8,444 nt of DNA from an uncultured Lachnospiraceae bacterium (lineage in GTDB: Bacteria > Bacillota > Clostridia > Lachnospirales > Lachnospiraceae), in NCBI GenBank assembly GCA_947003375.1, contig CAMQOJ010000167.1:1-8444 (forward strand), read 5' to 3'. This document shows positions 1-6,257 of this stretch, piece after piece (within the stretch, counting starts at the first letter, position 1; every line of letters starts with the position of its first letter). Both the position numbers and the translations under genes were made by a program. The notes beneath the pieces are model-generated. The model made no database searches, was not told the origin of the DNA, and was given only the letters and a program-made list of their open reading frames with translations.

Positions 1-46
1 TACACGAGTCTCTTCGTCGGCAGCGTCAGATGTGTATAAGAGACAG
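1..46 (+). other. Sequencing adapter (Nextera/Illumina i5 side), not genomic DNA
   Basis: Bases 28-46 are AGATGTGTATAAGAGACAG, exactly the 19-bp Tn5 mosaic end used in Nextera tagmentation. Bases 14-27 are TCGTCGGCAGCGTC, the Nextera read-1 adapter that precedes it. Bases 1-5 (TACAC) match the end of the P5 primer, leaving the eight bases 6-13 (GAGTCTCT) in the place of an i5 index. The order P5 end, index, adapter, mosaic end is that of a library molecule, so this is untrimmed adapter at a contig end. True genomic sequence starts at 47, and any gene reaching that point is truncated by the assembly, not by biology. Confidence 0.97.
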
Positions 47-564
47 GTCTGCCAGATTCCCGTGGTGCGGGTGTAGTCGCAGCCATGGGAATGGAAGAGG
101 CCGCTCTGCTTCCCCTTGCACTGCCTGCCGCTGCGGGTGTCGTCCCTGGCGTAGAGGGTCAGCACGTTTGCGCCCTCCTTGGCGTATCTGGTGATGTCGA
201 AGCTAAAGGAAACATATCCGCCCCTGTGAGTTCCGGCCTCCTGACCGTTCACCCAGAGACGGCACTCGTAATCCACCGCCCCGAAGTGCAGGCGCACATG
301 TCCCTCCAGCTGCTCTTTGGTCAGCTCCACTTTTTTCTGATACCATACCGCCGGTATGAAATCCTTGTATCCGATGCCGCTTAAGTCGCTCTCCGGACAG
401 AACGGGACCTGAATCTTCCTGTCCAGTCCGTCCCTTTCATAAAACCTGCGCTCCACGCCGCTGCAGCCGAAGTCAAAGGCGAAATCCCACTCGCCGTTGA
501 GGTTCTGCCAGTGCTCCCTCTGCATCTGGGGCTTTGGATGTTCTGTTCTCGCCGCTTGTGCCAT
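47..564 (-). CDS. Glycoside hydrolase family 2 protein, N-terminal sugar-binding domain (3' end missing)
   Basis: Translating the minus strand from the ATG at 564 gives 172 residues with no stop before the adapter at base 46. The protein begins MAQAARTEHPKPQ and runs into a GH2 jelly-roll sugar-binding domain. The visible marks are WQNLNGEWDFAFD (about residues 19-31), the VWYQKKVEL strand, HFGAVDYECRLWVNGQEAGTH followed by GGYVSFSFDIT, and finally the DYTRTTGIWQ signature that ends this domain in beta-galactosidases and beta-glucuronidases. The Ig-like and TIM-barrel domains with the catalytic glutamates are off the contig, so the substrate (galactoside, glucuronide or other) cannot be told. 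No signal peptide is seen, which suggests a cytoplasmic enzyme acting on imported sugars. AGGAGG (573-578 on the plus strand as CCTCCT) lies 8 nt before the start. The gene is divergent from an AraC-type regulator, which probably controls it. Confidence 0.93.
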
Positions 565-645
565 TGCAAGACCCTCCTGTCTTCTTCTCGTTTTCTGCGT
601 ATGCTTCCTGCATATGTCCTGTCTGCCGTTTTCCGGGACAGATAT

Positions 646-674
646 AGTATAGTCGCATCCGGCCTCTTTTTCCA
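646..674 (-). promoter_or_regulatory. Probable sigma-A-type promoter of the GH2 gene with overlapping palindrome
   Basis: On the minus strand a -10 box TATACT (651-646) follows a -35 box TGGAAA (674-669) with a 17-bp spacer. The -35 lies inside the perfect 12-bp palindrome TTTCCATGGAAA (669-680). The weak -35 covered by a symmetric site is what one expects of an activator-dependent promoter, with the divergent AraC protein as the obvious candidate. Assignment is by consensus match only. Confidence 0.5.
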
Positions 675-716
675 TGGAAATTAGTTGCGTAAATGTACAA
701 AATAGTGCTATGGCTA

Positions 717-745
717 TTCCATTTCGGGACCGGAGGATGTATAAT
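717..745 (+). promoter_or_regulatory. Probable promoter of the AraC-family regulator gene
   Basis: A perfect -10 box TATAAT (740-745) is preceded at 17 bp by a poor -35 (TTCCAT, 717-722). Transcription would begin near 752 and give a leader of about 40 nt. Just upstream, AATAG (701-705) and CTATT (714-718) form a short inverted repeat that also contains the direct repeat GCTAT-G-GCTAT. This may be a half-site pair for the regulator acting on its own gene. Confidence 0.45.
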
Positions 746-792
746 AGGAGGAAAAGCAGATAAAAGGCGCCGCCGGAACCAGGAGAGATATC

Positions 793-1662
793 ATGCCAGA
801 CACACAGCCGGTCTTCCGACAGGGAAGAGGAGAAGAATATGCCGTCTATACAGGACAGGTATCGGCCAGTTTCGCGCCCGGCCTGGCGGGCATTACTTAT
901 CCTGACCCGCTGTATGAAATATACCGTCCCCGGGGGGATCATTATGTCTTTGAATATGTCATCTCCGGGACGGGCCATGTCCGTCAGGATGGGGAAAGCG
1001 TCACTGTGGCGGCGGGGGACGCCTACATCCTGCAGCCGGGAAGATGCCATCATTATTATTCGGACACGGAGGATCCCTGGACGAAGATATGGTTCAATGT
1101 GGGCGGGAGCCTGGTGAGGCATCTGCTTTCCGACTACCGGCTGGAGAATGTGCTGAAGATTCCGGCTTTCGCCGACAGCAGCCATCTCTTTGCCATTTTC
1201 CACGCCATAGAGAAGGAGCCGGTCCGCGCGGGGGGCGAGCTGGCGCTGCTCCTGCACAGGTATGTCCAGGCCCTCTCCGTCTTTCTGGGCAGCGAAGCCT
1301 GCGGCCAGTCCCGGGCGCTTGCCATGAAGAACTTCATAGAACAGAACGCGTCGCGCCCCCTTACCATCGATGATATCGCGGGCTGCGTCCCCTTGTCCCG
1401 CTCCAGGGCCATCCATCTTTTCCGGGAGGCCTATGCCATGACACCTTACCGATACTATCTGTCGCTGCGGCTCGCGCTTTCCCAGTCGCTGCTGGAGCGC
1501 ACTGCCATGCCCATACAGGAGATCGCGAACCGCCTGGGTTTCATGGATTATCGCCATTTTTCCGGATTTTTCAGAAAAGAGACAGGCGTTTCGCCCTCCT
1601 GTTACAGGAAAGGGCACGGCAGGACGGCCGAGCCTGGCAGGGAGGAGCCGGGGGGCCTGTGA
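793..1662 (+). CDS. AraC-family transcriptional regulator (cupin sensor plus double helix-turn-helix)
   Basis: A 289-residue protein of the usual AraC/XylS length. The N-terminal part (about residues 25-105) reads as an AraC-type cupin sensor, with YVISGTGHVRQDGE and AAGDAYILQPGRCHHYYSD as the typical beta-barrel segments. The C-terminal part (about 178-273) is the DNA-binding domain. Its first helix-turn-helix lies around LTIDDIAGCVPLSRSRAIHLFRE, and the second around IQEIANRLGFMDYRHFSGFFRKETGVSP, which is the classic AraC-family signature. A 15-residue tail rich in Gly, Glu and Pro follows. AGGAGAG (781-787) sits 5 nt before the ATG, fixing the start. The gene is transcribed away from the GH2 gene across a 228-bp region, so its natural role is sugar-responsive activation of that hydrolase. 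The ligand cannot be read from sequence. Confidence 0.93.
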   Translation: MPDTQPVFRQGRGEEYAVYTGQVSASFAPGLAGITYPDPLYEIYRPRGDHYVFEYVISGTGHVRQDGESVTVAAGDAYILQPGRCHHYYSDTEDPWTKIWFNVGGSLVRHLLSDYRLENVLKIPAFADSSHLFAIFHAIEKEPVRAGGELALLLHRYVQALSVFLGSEACGQSRALAMKNFIEQNASRPLTIDDIAGCVPLSRSRAIHLFREAYAMTPYRYYLSLRLALSQSLLERTAMPIQEIANRLGFMDYRHFSGFFRKETGVSPSCYRKGHGRTAEPGREEPGGL

Positions 1663-1720
1663 GATGCAGGGATGCGGAGGCGGACCTGTGGGATGGCGTG
1701 GGCAGGGGCCGGGAAGATTT

Positions 1721-1750
1721 TTGAATAAAAGGGATAAATTTACATATACT
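1721..1750 (+). promoter_or_regulatory. Probable sigma-A-type promoter of the superoxide dismutase-queH pair
   Basis: TTGAAT (1721-1726) and TATACT (1745-1750) are separated by 18 bp in a locally AT-rich stretch that stands out from the GC-rich surroundings. The start of transcription would be near 1757, leaving a leader of about 80 nt before the superoxide dismutase start codon. Confidence 0.55.
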
Positions 1751-1771
1751 TTCCACAGAACCGTAAATGTT

Positions 1772-1794
1772 CCGGCAGGGATTTCTCCCTCCGG
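1772..1794 (+). promoter_or_regulatory. Hairpin in the superoxide dismutase leader
   Basis: CCGG (1772-1775), a bulged C and AGGGA (1777-1781) pair with TCCCT (1786-1790) and CCGG (1791-1794) around the loop TTTC. This is a 9-bp GC-rich stem. It lies downstream of the predicted transcription start and is not followed by a T-run, so it is better read as a leader structure than as a terminator of the upstream regulator gene. Confidence 0.4.
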
Positions 1795-1837
1795 GCCTGA
1801 AAAAAGCCTTGACGGCGGACTGAGAGGTATCTGATTT

Positions 1838-2485
1838 ATGAAAGCTGAAGTATATCCTTTTGTGGCGCGTCCCTTGCCCTATGAATATGATGCGCTGGTT
1901 CCTGTGCTGGACGCGGAGACATTGACCTTCCATCATGACAAGCATTACAAGACCTATGTGGACAACCTGAACAGCGCGCTGTCGGATTATCCGGAGCTGC
2001 AGAAGAAAAGCCTGACGGAGCTGCTGTCCGATATCAGCATGCTTCCGGGGGCCGTACAGACGGCGGTGCGCAATAACGGCGGCGGGGTCTATAATCACGA
2101 GCTGTATTTCGACTCCATGCGGGAGCCTGCGGGACAGGAGCCCGACGGAGCGCTGGCGGAGGCCATAGAGCGGGACTTCGGCTCCTACAGGCAGTGGAAG
2201 GAGCAGATGAAGCCGGCGGCGGTGAGCAAGTTCGGCTCCGGCTGGGCCTGGCTTGTGGCGGACAAGGACGGCAGGCTGTCCATTGTGCAGACATCCAACC
2301 AGGACGTGCCGGATCTGGAGGAGTATATGCCGATCCTGCTGGTGGATGTCTGGGAACATGCCTATTATCTCCAGTACCAGAACCGCAGGGCGGATTATGT
2401 GGAGAGCTGGTTCGGGCTGATCAACTGGCGCAAGGCCGGGAAGCGGTATGAGGACTGGCTGGCGGAGAAGGCTGTGCGGAAATGA
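1838..2485 (+). CDS. sodA: Superoxide dismutase, Fe/Mn family (Mn-type residues)
   Basis: This 215-residue protein converts superoxide to hydrogen peroxide and oxygen in the cytoplasm; no signal peptide is present. The alpha-hairpin domain carries FHHDKHYKTYVDNLN, with metal ligand His32 and gateway Tyr40, and the second ligand His87 in YNHELYF. The C-terminal alpha/beta domain has FGSGWAWLV and the family signature DVWEHAYYLQYQNRRADYV with ligands Asp170 and His174. The second-sphere pattern is Gly83 four residues before His87 and Gln155 in SNQD, as in manganese enzymes, whereas iron enzymes usually have Gln at the first position. Metal use is inferred. A modest ribosome site GAGAGG (1822-1827) lies 10 nt upstream of the ATG. 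The next gene, queH, follows after 33 bp on the same strand and is probably co-transcribed. In an anaerobe this gene serves oxygen tolerance. Confidence 0.95.
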   Translation: MKAEVYPFVARPLPYEYDALVPVLDAETLTFHHDKHYKTYVDNLNSALSDYPELQKKSLTELLSDISMLPGAVQTAVRNNGGGVYNHELYFDSMREPAGQEPDGALAEAIERDFGSYRQWKEQMKPAAVSKFGSGWAWLVADKDGRLSIVQTSNQDVPDLEEYMPILLVDVWEHAYYLQYQNRRADYVESWFGLINWRKAGKRYEDWLAEKAVRK

Positions 2486-2518
2486 GGAAGGCCGGCCGGA
2501 TGGATTTGGAGGGGCTTC

Positions 2519-3217
2519 GTGACTACAAATGTAAATTACCAGAGAGAACTGGAGAAAATCATTGACGGATTGCGGGGTGCAGAGGGCTTTTCTGCGCCTT
2601 CGCTGTTCCTGCACAGCTGCTGCGCCCCTTGCAGCAGCTATGTGCTGGAGTATCTCAGCCGGTATTTCCGGATAACCGTGTTCTACTTCAACCCGAACAT
2701 CTCCGACGTGTCGGAATACCAAAAGCGGGTGGAGGAGCAGAAGCGGCTGATCGCGGCCTATAATGAGGAGAGGAGAGGAGCGGCTCCCGGAGGCGAAATG
2801 CCCAAAAGTCCGGCATATGAGGGCGAGGGCTTCCTCGGCCATCCGATTTCTGTGGTGGAGGGGGACTATGAGCCCGGGCGCTTTTTTGCGATGGCGAAGG
2901 GGCTGGAGGGCTGCCCGGAGGGCGGGGAGCGGTGCTTCCGGTGCTTTGACCTGCGGCTGCGGGAGACGGCGGGACGGGGCGCGGAGGGCGGCTTCGATTT
3001 TTTCGCCACCACGCTGACCATCAGCCCGTTGAAAAATGCACGGAAAATCAATGAAATCGGACAGGCGCTGGCCCAGGAATACGGGATTGCCTGGCTGCCC
3101 TCTGATTTCAAGAAAAGGGACGGCTATAAACGCTCCGTCGAGCTGTCAGCCCGATATGGCCTGTACCGGCAGGACTACTGTGGCTGTACATATTCCAAGG
3201 CTTCCCGGCAGGGCTGA
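2519..3217 (+). CDS. queH: Epoxyqueuosine reductase QueH
   Basis: A 232-residue QueH-family (former DUF208) protein. The family carries out the last step of queuosine synthesis, reducing epoxyqueuosine in the wobble position of GUN-anticodon tRNAs to queuosine, and replaces the cobalamin-dependent QueG in many anaerobes. The hallmark cysteines are all present: Cys34, Cys35 and Cys38 in HSCCAPCSSYVLEYL, Cys139 and Cys142 in ERCFRCFDLRL, and Cys221 and Cys223 in YCGCTYS. These fit the iron-sulfur/metal site and redox role known for the family. Other family marks are FYFNPNI (55-61), TLTISPLKNARKIN (165-178) and LPSDFKKRDGYKRS (193-206). The start is GTG with GGAGGGG (2508-2514) 4 nt upstream; the nearby ATG at 2500 is in another frame. 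It lies 33 bp after sodA. No obvious terminator follows it. Confidence 0.95.
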   Translation: MTTNVNYQRELEKIIDGLRGAEGFSAPSLFLHSCCAPCSSYVLEYLSRYFRITVFYFNPNISDVSEYQKRVEEQKRLIAAYNEERRGAAPGGEMPKSPAYEGEGFLGHPISVVEGDYEPGRFFAMAKGLEGCPEGGERCFRCFDLRLRETAGRGAEGGFDFFATTLTISPLKNARKINEIGQALAQEYGIAWLPSDFKKRDGYKRSVELSARYGLYRQDYCGCTYSKASRQG

Positions 3218-3394
3218 ACGAAACGGAAAAGGGGAGCAGGCGGAGCATGGCTGTGGGGCGTCGCGTGCGGGGAAGCGGTTGTGTCAGTCCAATATGGCCT
3301 ATGCCGGCATGCAGGTCGTAAAACCGTTTATTTGTTGTGGGAGGGAAACGGGACACAGGCCATAGATGGATTCTTATGTAGGAAATGATTTGAT

Positions 3395-3411
3395 GCAATC
3401 GTGACGATTGC
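3395..3411. repeat. Short perfect inverted repeat in the convergent intergenic region
   Basis: GCAATCG and CGATTGC enclose the trinucleotide TGA, giving a 7-bp stem between the converging ends of queH (plus) and the coiled-coil gene (minus). Neither strand continues with a T-run, so it is not a good intrinsic terminator, though it is placed where one would be expected for both genes. The remainder of 3218-3462 shows no gene I can support. Confidence 0.35.
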
Positions 3412-3462
3412 CTGAAAATGCGAATGATGATTCAGGGAATATAGGGTTCGGGCCTCTGTCCG

Positions 3463-3861
3463 TCAGGCCAGCTTCTGGAGCTTCTCGGAATGGTGGGTGA
3501 CCACGGTCTTGAGCAGCTCCACATCCTCGAAGACGGAATCCATCTTGTCGGCGTAGGTTCTGTAGCGGTTGAACGTGTCGGAGTAACAGGACTCGATTGT
3601 GTCCAGCCGGGGCAGGAGGATGTTCTCCTGGCAGAGCTTGATCTGACGGATTTCGTTCTGCATTATCAGCATATTGCTCTTTATGGAGGCGATTTCGCCG
3701 TTCATGCCTGCGATTTCGCTTCTTATGTCTGCGATTTCGCCCTTCATGTCCGCAATATCGTCCTTCATTGTCTGTAACTCATTTTTTATCGGTTGTAGTT
3801 CGGCTTTCAGCTTTTTGTCCAGCATGCCTGACAGAGCCAGCAGTAATTCATTGTCTGTCAT
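3463..3861 (-). CDS. Small coiled-coil protein of unknown function (Lachnospiraceae-type hypothetical)
   Basis: A 132-residue hydrophilic protein with no signal peptide or membrane segment. It opens MTDNELLLALSGMLDKKLKAELQPIKNELQTM and is followed by four near-identical heptads, DIADMKG, EIADIRS, EIAGMNG and EIASIKS (about residues 30-57), with Ile/Met at the core positions of a coiled coil. The second half contains LLPRLDTIESCYSDTFNRYRTYADKMDSV and ends in VVTHHSEKLQKLA. I recognise the N-terminal MTDNELLLALS, the LPRLxxIE-CY centre and the HSEKLQK end as recurring in hypothetical proteins of gut Clostridia, but I know of no proven function. The start is well supported: AGGAGG (3871-3876 as CCTCCT) lies 9 nt from the ATG in an A/T-rich setting. 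It is a single-gene unit, convergent with queH and divergent from argS. An oligomerising or scaffold role is only a guess from the coiled coil. Confidence 0.85.
   Translation of the reverse strand: MTDNELLLALSGMLDKKLKAELQPIKNELQTMKDDIADMKGEIADIRSEIAGMNGEIASIKSNMLIMQNEIRQIKLCQENILLPRLDTIESCYSDTFNRYRTYADKMDSVFEDVELLKTVVTHHSEKLQKLA
3689..3772 (-). repeat. Four tandem 21-bp units encoding coiled-coil heptads
   Basis: Units start at 3689, 3710, 3731 and 3752. The first three share GCGATTTCGC at their start on the plus strand and the fourth is diverged (GCAATATCG). Each 21-bp unit encodes one 7-residue heptad, so changes in copy number would lengthen or shorten the coiled coil by whole heptads without a frameshift. 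Confidence 0.85.
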
Positions 3862-3943
3862 AAAAATGCACCTCCTTTAAAATGATAGATACAGTCATCC
3901 AAAACGGAAACCAATCCGGCCGTTCCCTGCCCCGGATAGGTTC

Positions 3944-3972
3944 ATTATAGCAGACGGGGGGCACAAAGTCAC
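3944..3972 (-). promoter_or_regulatory. Promoter of the coiled-coil gene with extended -10
   Basis: On the minus strand TATAAT (3949-3944) is preceded directly by TGC, making an extended -10, and by GTGACT (3972-3967) at 17 bp as a partial -35. Transcription would start near 3938, leaving a leader of about 76 nt before the ATG. Confidence 0.6.
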
Positions 3973-4034
3973 CCTTTATTTTCCAGGAATCGACAATCTT
4001 TTTAGGGCTGGCCCGGATTTGCTTTTTTCAGTGC

Positions 4035-4058
4035 GGTTTCGGTCTTGGTTCCGGTCTT
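4035..4058 (+). repeat. Two tandem 12-bp direct repeats upstream of the argS promoter
   Basis: GGTTTCGGTCTT (4035-4046) is followed directly by GGTTCCGGTCTT (4047-4058), differing at one base. The pair ends 13 bp before the -35 of argS. It may be an activator or repressor site, or chance. Confidence 0.4.
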
Positions 4059-4071
4059 CGAAAAGAATATG

Positions 4072-4100
4072 TTGCAGGAAGAGGGCAATTGGGGTATAAT
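4072..4100 (+). promoter_or_regulatory. Strong sigma-A-type promoter of argS
   Basis: TTGCAG (4072-4077), a 17-bp spacer and a perfect TATAAT (4095-4100). Transcription would begin around 4106-4108, giving a leader of about 135 nt. The leader contains no T-box motif that I can find, so tRNA-sensing control of argS is not supported here. Confidence 0.75.
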
Positions 4101-4125
4101 GCTGACACAAAGGCATTGTGTCGGC
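4101..4125 (+). promoter_or_regulatory. Ten-bp inverted repeat at the argS transcription start
   Basis: GCTGACACAA (4101-4110) and TTGTGTCGGC (4116-4125) pair over ten positions with one G-T wobble around the loop AGGCA. The inner seven pairs (GACACAA/TTGTGTC) are perfect. It lies immediately after the -10 box. As DNA it could be an operator at +1; as RNA it would cap the 5' end of the argS message. Confidence 0.55.
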
Positions 4126-4241
4126 TGCCGGTTCCGGGCGCACAGAAATGGACGGAATCATGGCGGAATGTTGACGCAAAATGGTGTTGCGAATCAGGCG
4201 GAACACACCTGAGAACGAAATAAAAAGAACGGAGAATCGAG

Positions 4242-6008
4242 ATGAAGAAGATACTGGATGTATTGACGGAGGAAATGGGAAAGGCTTTCGAGTCGGCCGG
4301 ATATGAGGCGGCTTTAGGCAGGGTGACCCTGTCCAACCGCCCGGATTTATGCGAATATCAGTGCAACGGGGCCATGGCGGGGGCAAAGAAGTATAAGAAG
4401 GCTCCTATCATGATTGCCAACGATGTGGCGGCCCGGCTTGCGGACAGCACTGTATTCAGGGAGGCGGCAGCCGTGGCGCCGGGCTTCCTGAACCTGAAGC
4501 TCTCCGAGAGCTTCCTGCTGGGCATGGTGAAAGCCATGGAGTCGGAACCGAAATTTGGATTGGAAATGCCTGAAAAACCGAAGAAAATAATGATTGACTA
4601 CGGCGGGGCAAATGTGGCAAAGCCCCTCCATGTAGGCCATCTGCGCCCGGCCATCATCGGTGAGAGCATCAAGCGCATCAGCCGTTTTGCGGGTCATGAG
4701 GTCATCGGGGACGTGCATCTGGGGGACTGGGGCACGCCTATCGGCATGGTGATTACAGAGCTGCAGGAGCGCAAGCCGGATTTGCTGTATTTTGACGAGA
4801 GCTACCAGGGCGAGTATCCGGCGGAAGAGCCTATCACTGAGGCGGAGTTCGCGGAAATCTATCCCCTGGCCAGCGCCAAGTCCAAGGAGGATGCGGCGTT
4901 CAAGGCAAGGGCTCTGGAGGCCACACGCAAGTTCCAGAAGGGTGTGCGGGGATACCGGGCTCTGTGGAAGCATATCGTGGACGTGTCCAAGGTGGATCTG
5001 AAGCGGAATTACGACAGCCTGAACGTGGAGTTCGACCTGTGGAAGGGCGAGAGCGATGTGAACGATTTGATTCCGGAGATGGTGGCATATATGAAGGAGG
5101 GCGGCTGGGCCTATATCAGCGATGGCGCGCTGGTGGTGGACGTGAAGGAGGAGACTGACACCAAGGAGGTGCCACCCTGCATGATTTTGAAGTCTGATGG
5201 GGCTTCCCTGTACAATACCACGGACTTGGCTACTATTATGGAGCGCATGCGCCTTTACGATCCTGATGAGATCATCTATATCACGGACAAGCGCCAGGAT
5301 CTGTACTTTGAGCAGGTGTTCCGCTGCGCCCGGAAGACGAAGCTGGTGAAGCCTGAGACGGTGCTGAAGTTCCTGGGGCACGGCACCATGAACGGCAGTG
5401 ACGGCAAGCCTTTCAAGACCCGGGACGGCGGCGTCATGCGCCTGGACAACCTGGTGCGGGAGACCCAGGAGGAGATGTACCGGAAGATCAGGGAGGGCAG
5501 GGAGATGCCGGAAGAGGAGGCGAAGGCCGTGGCGGAGACAGTGGCGCTGTCCGCGCTGAAGTACGGGGATCTGTCCAACCAGGCCGCCAAGGATTATGTG
5601 TTCGACATCGACCGGTTCACCTCTTTTGAGGGGGATACAGGGCCTTATATCCTGTATACGATTGTGCGTATTAAATCTATCTTAAATAAGTATAAAGAGC
5701 AGGGCGGGAAGACGGAGCGGCTCACCTTCCTGGAAGCGGCGGGCAGCTCGGAGAAGGAGCTGGAGATGGCGCTGGTGCAGTTCAATACCATGATCCAGAG
5801 CGCTGCGGAGGAGATTGCTCCACATAAAGTGTGCGCTTACATCTATGATTTGGCCAACGCTTTCAACCATTTCTATCACGAGACCAAGATTTTGAGCGAG
5901 GAGGACGGGGCAAGGCGGGAGAGCCTGATCGCGCTGCTGGCGCTGACCCGGGACGTGCTGGAGACCTGCATCGATTTGCTGGGATTTTCTGCGCCGGAGA
6001 AGATGTAG
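4242..6008 (+). CDS. argS: Arginyl-tRNA synthetase
   Basis: A 588-residue class I aminoacyl-tRNA synthetase that attaches arginine to tRNA-Arg using ATP, at the usual length for the family. The N-terminal additional domain (about 1-90) recognises the tRNA elbow. The Rossmann catalytic domain has the HIGH-type motif HVGH at 130-133 inside AKPLHVGHLRP, followed by DVHLGDWGTPIGM. The KMSKS position carries the relaxed ArgRS form GSDGKPFKTRDGG (385-397). FEGDTGPYILY (462-472) marks the start of the DALR anticodon-binding domain, which continues with APHKVCAYIYDLANAFNHFYHE (526-547) to the end. GGAG (4231-4234) lies 7 nt before the ATG. It is transcribed alone from its own promoter and ends in a strong terminator. 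Lysine is mostly AAG, in clear contrast with the ABC gene downstream. A minus-strand open frame of 344 codons overlaps it but is a composition artefact. Confidence 0.98.
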   Translation: MKKILDVLTEEMGKAFESAGYEAALGRVTLSNRPDLCEYQCNGAMAGAKKYKKAPIMIANDVAARLADSTVFREAAAVAPGFLNLKLSESFLLGMVKAMESEPKFGLEMPEKPKKIMIDYGGANVAKPLHVGHLRPAIIGESIKRISRFAGHEVIGDVHLGDWGTPIGMVITELQERKPDLLYFDESYQGEYPAEEPITEAEFAEIYPLASAKSKEDAAFKARALEATRKFQKGVRGYRALWKHIVDVSKVDLKRNYDSLNVEFDLWKGESDVNDLIPEMVAYMKEGGWAYISDGALVVDVKEETDTKEVPPCMILKSDGASLYNTTDLATIMERMRLYDPDEIIYITDKRQDLYFEQVFRCARKTKLVKPETVLKFLGHGTMNGSDGKPFKTRDGGVMRLDNLVRETQEEMYRKIREGREMPEEEAKAVAETVALSALKYGDLSNQAAKDYVFDIDRFTSFEGDTGPYILYTIVRIKSILNKYKEQGGKTERLTFLEAAGSSEKELEMALVQFNTMIQSAAEEIAPHKVCAYIYDLANAFNHFYHETKILSEEDGARRESLIALLALTRDVLETCIDLLGFSAPEKM

Positions 6009-6045
6009 GGTTGTAGGACGGCAGGATATAGCAGGCTGTATTAGG

Positions 6046-6087
6046 GGCTGTCTCATGAGGGGATTTCATGGGATGGCCTTTCTTTTT
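6046..6087 (+). terminator. Rho-independent terminator of argS
   Basis: GGCTGTCTCATGA (6046-6058) pairs over 13 positions, three of them G-U wobbles, with TCATGGGATGGCC (6066-6078) across a 7-nt loop. TTTCTTTTT (6079-6087) follows directly. It lies 38 nt after the argS stop codon. Confidence 0.85.
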
Positions 6088-6257
6088 CCCTGAGATTTTA
6101 TTGGGGCGGGTCTGCACAGACTACAGTCAGTGGGGATGGGGACGGAAGGGGGCTCTTTTCCTGCTGGAATCAGTATTCTTTTCGCCGGTAGAGGCCAACG
6201 GTCAGCAGATAGGACAGGGCATAGAGTCGGCTGAACAGGCGGGCAGGGCGGTGCATC
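6088..6257. other. Intergenic stretch with no gene I can support
   Basis: Nothing in either strand has a convincing start, ribosome site or recognisable product. A 28-codon minus-strand frame ends here (about 6257-6171, rich in Leu, Tyr and Arg), but it has no Shine-Dalgarno site and continues upstream antisense to the lysin-like remnant, so it is not called. Together with the remnant that follows, this forms the more than 600-bp gene-poor gap between argS and the metal-binding gene. Confidence 0.5.

Noticed and set aside
28..46. Tn5/IS50 mosaic end as evidence for a transposon.
   Set aside because: The preceding bases are the commercial Nextera adapter and P5 tail, so it is library construct.
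1571..2842. A 423-codon open frame on the minus strand across sodA and the start of queH.
   Set aside because: It is antisense to two clearly recognised proteins, has no ribosome site or recognisable domain, and its composition (rich in Arg, Pro, His) is that of a shadow frame in GC-rich DNA.
3218..3462. Short open frames on both strands in the queH downstream region.
   Set aside because: None has a ribosome site or a recognisable product, and both strands show low-complexity shadow translation.
4101..4241. T-box riboswitch in the argS leader.
   Set aside because: Neither the conserved T-box sequence nor an antiterminator/terminator pair with a T-run is visible; only short hairpins are present.
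4347..5381. A 344-codon minus-strand open frame inside argS.
   Set aside because: It lies entirely antisense to a fully matching ArgRS, shows a Leu/His/Arg-rich shadow composition and has no supporting start signal.
6041..6078. GGGGCTGTCTCATGAG as an insertion sequence terminal repeat.
   Set aside because: No matching opposite end or transposase is in the window, and the sequence is better explained as the left arm of the argS terminator, which has a paired right arm and a T-run.
6171..6257. Small minus-strand frame starting MHRPARLFSRLYALSYLL.
   Set aside because: It has no Shine-Dalgarno site, the frame continues open upstream as antisense of the lysin-like remnant, and no homologue is recognised.
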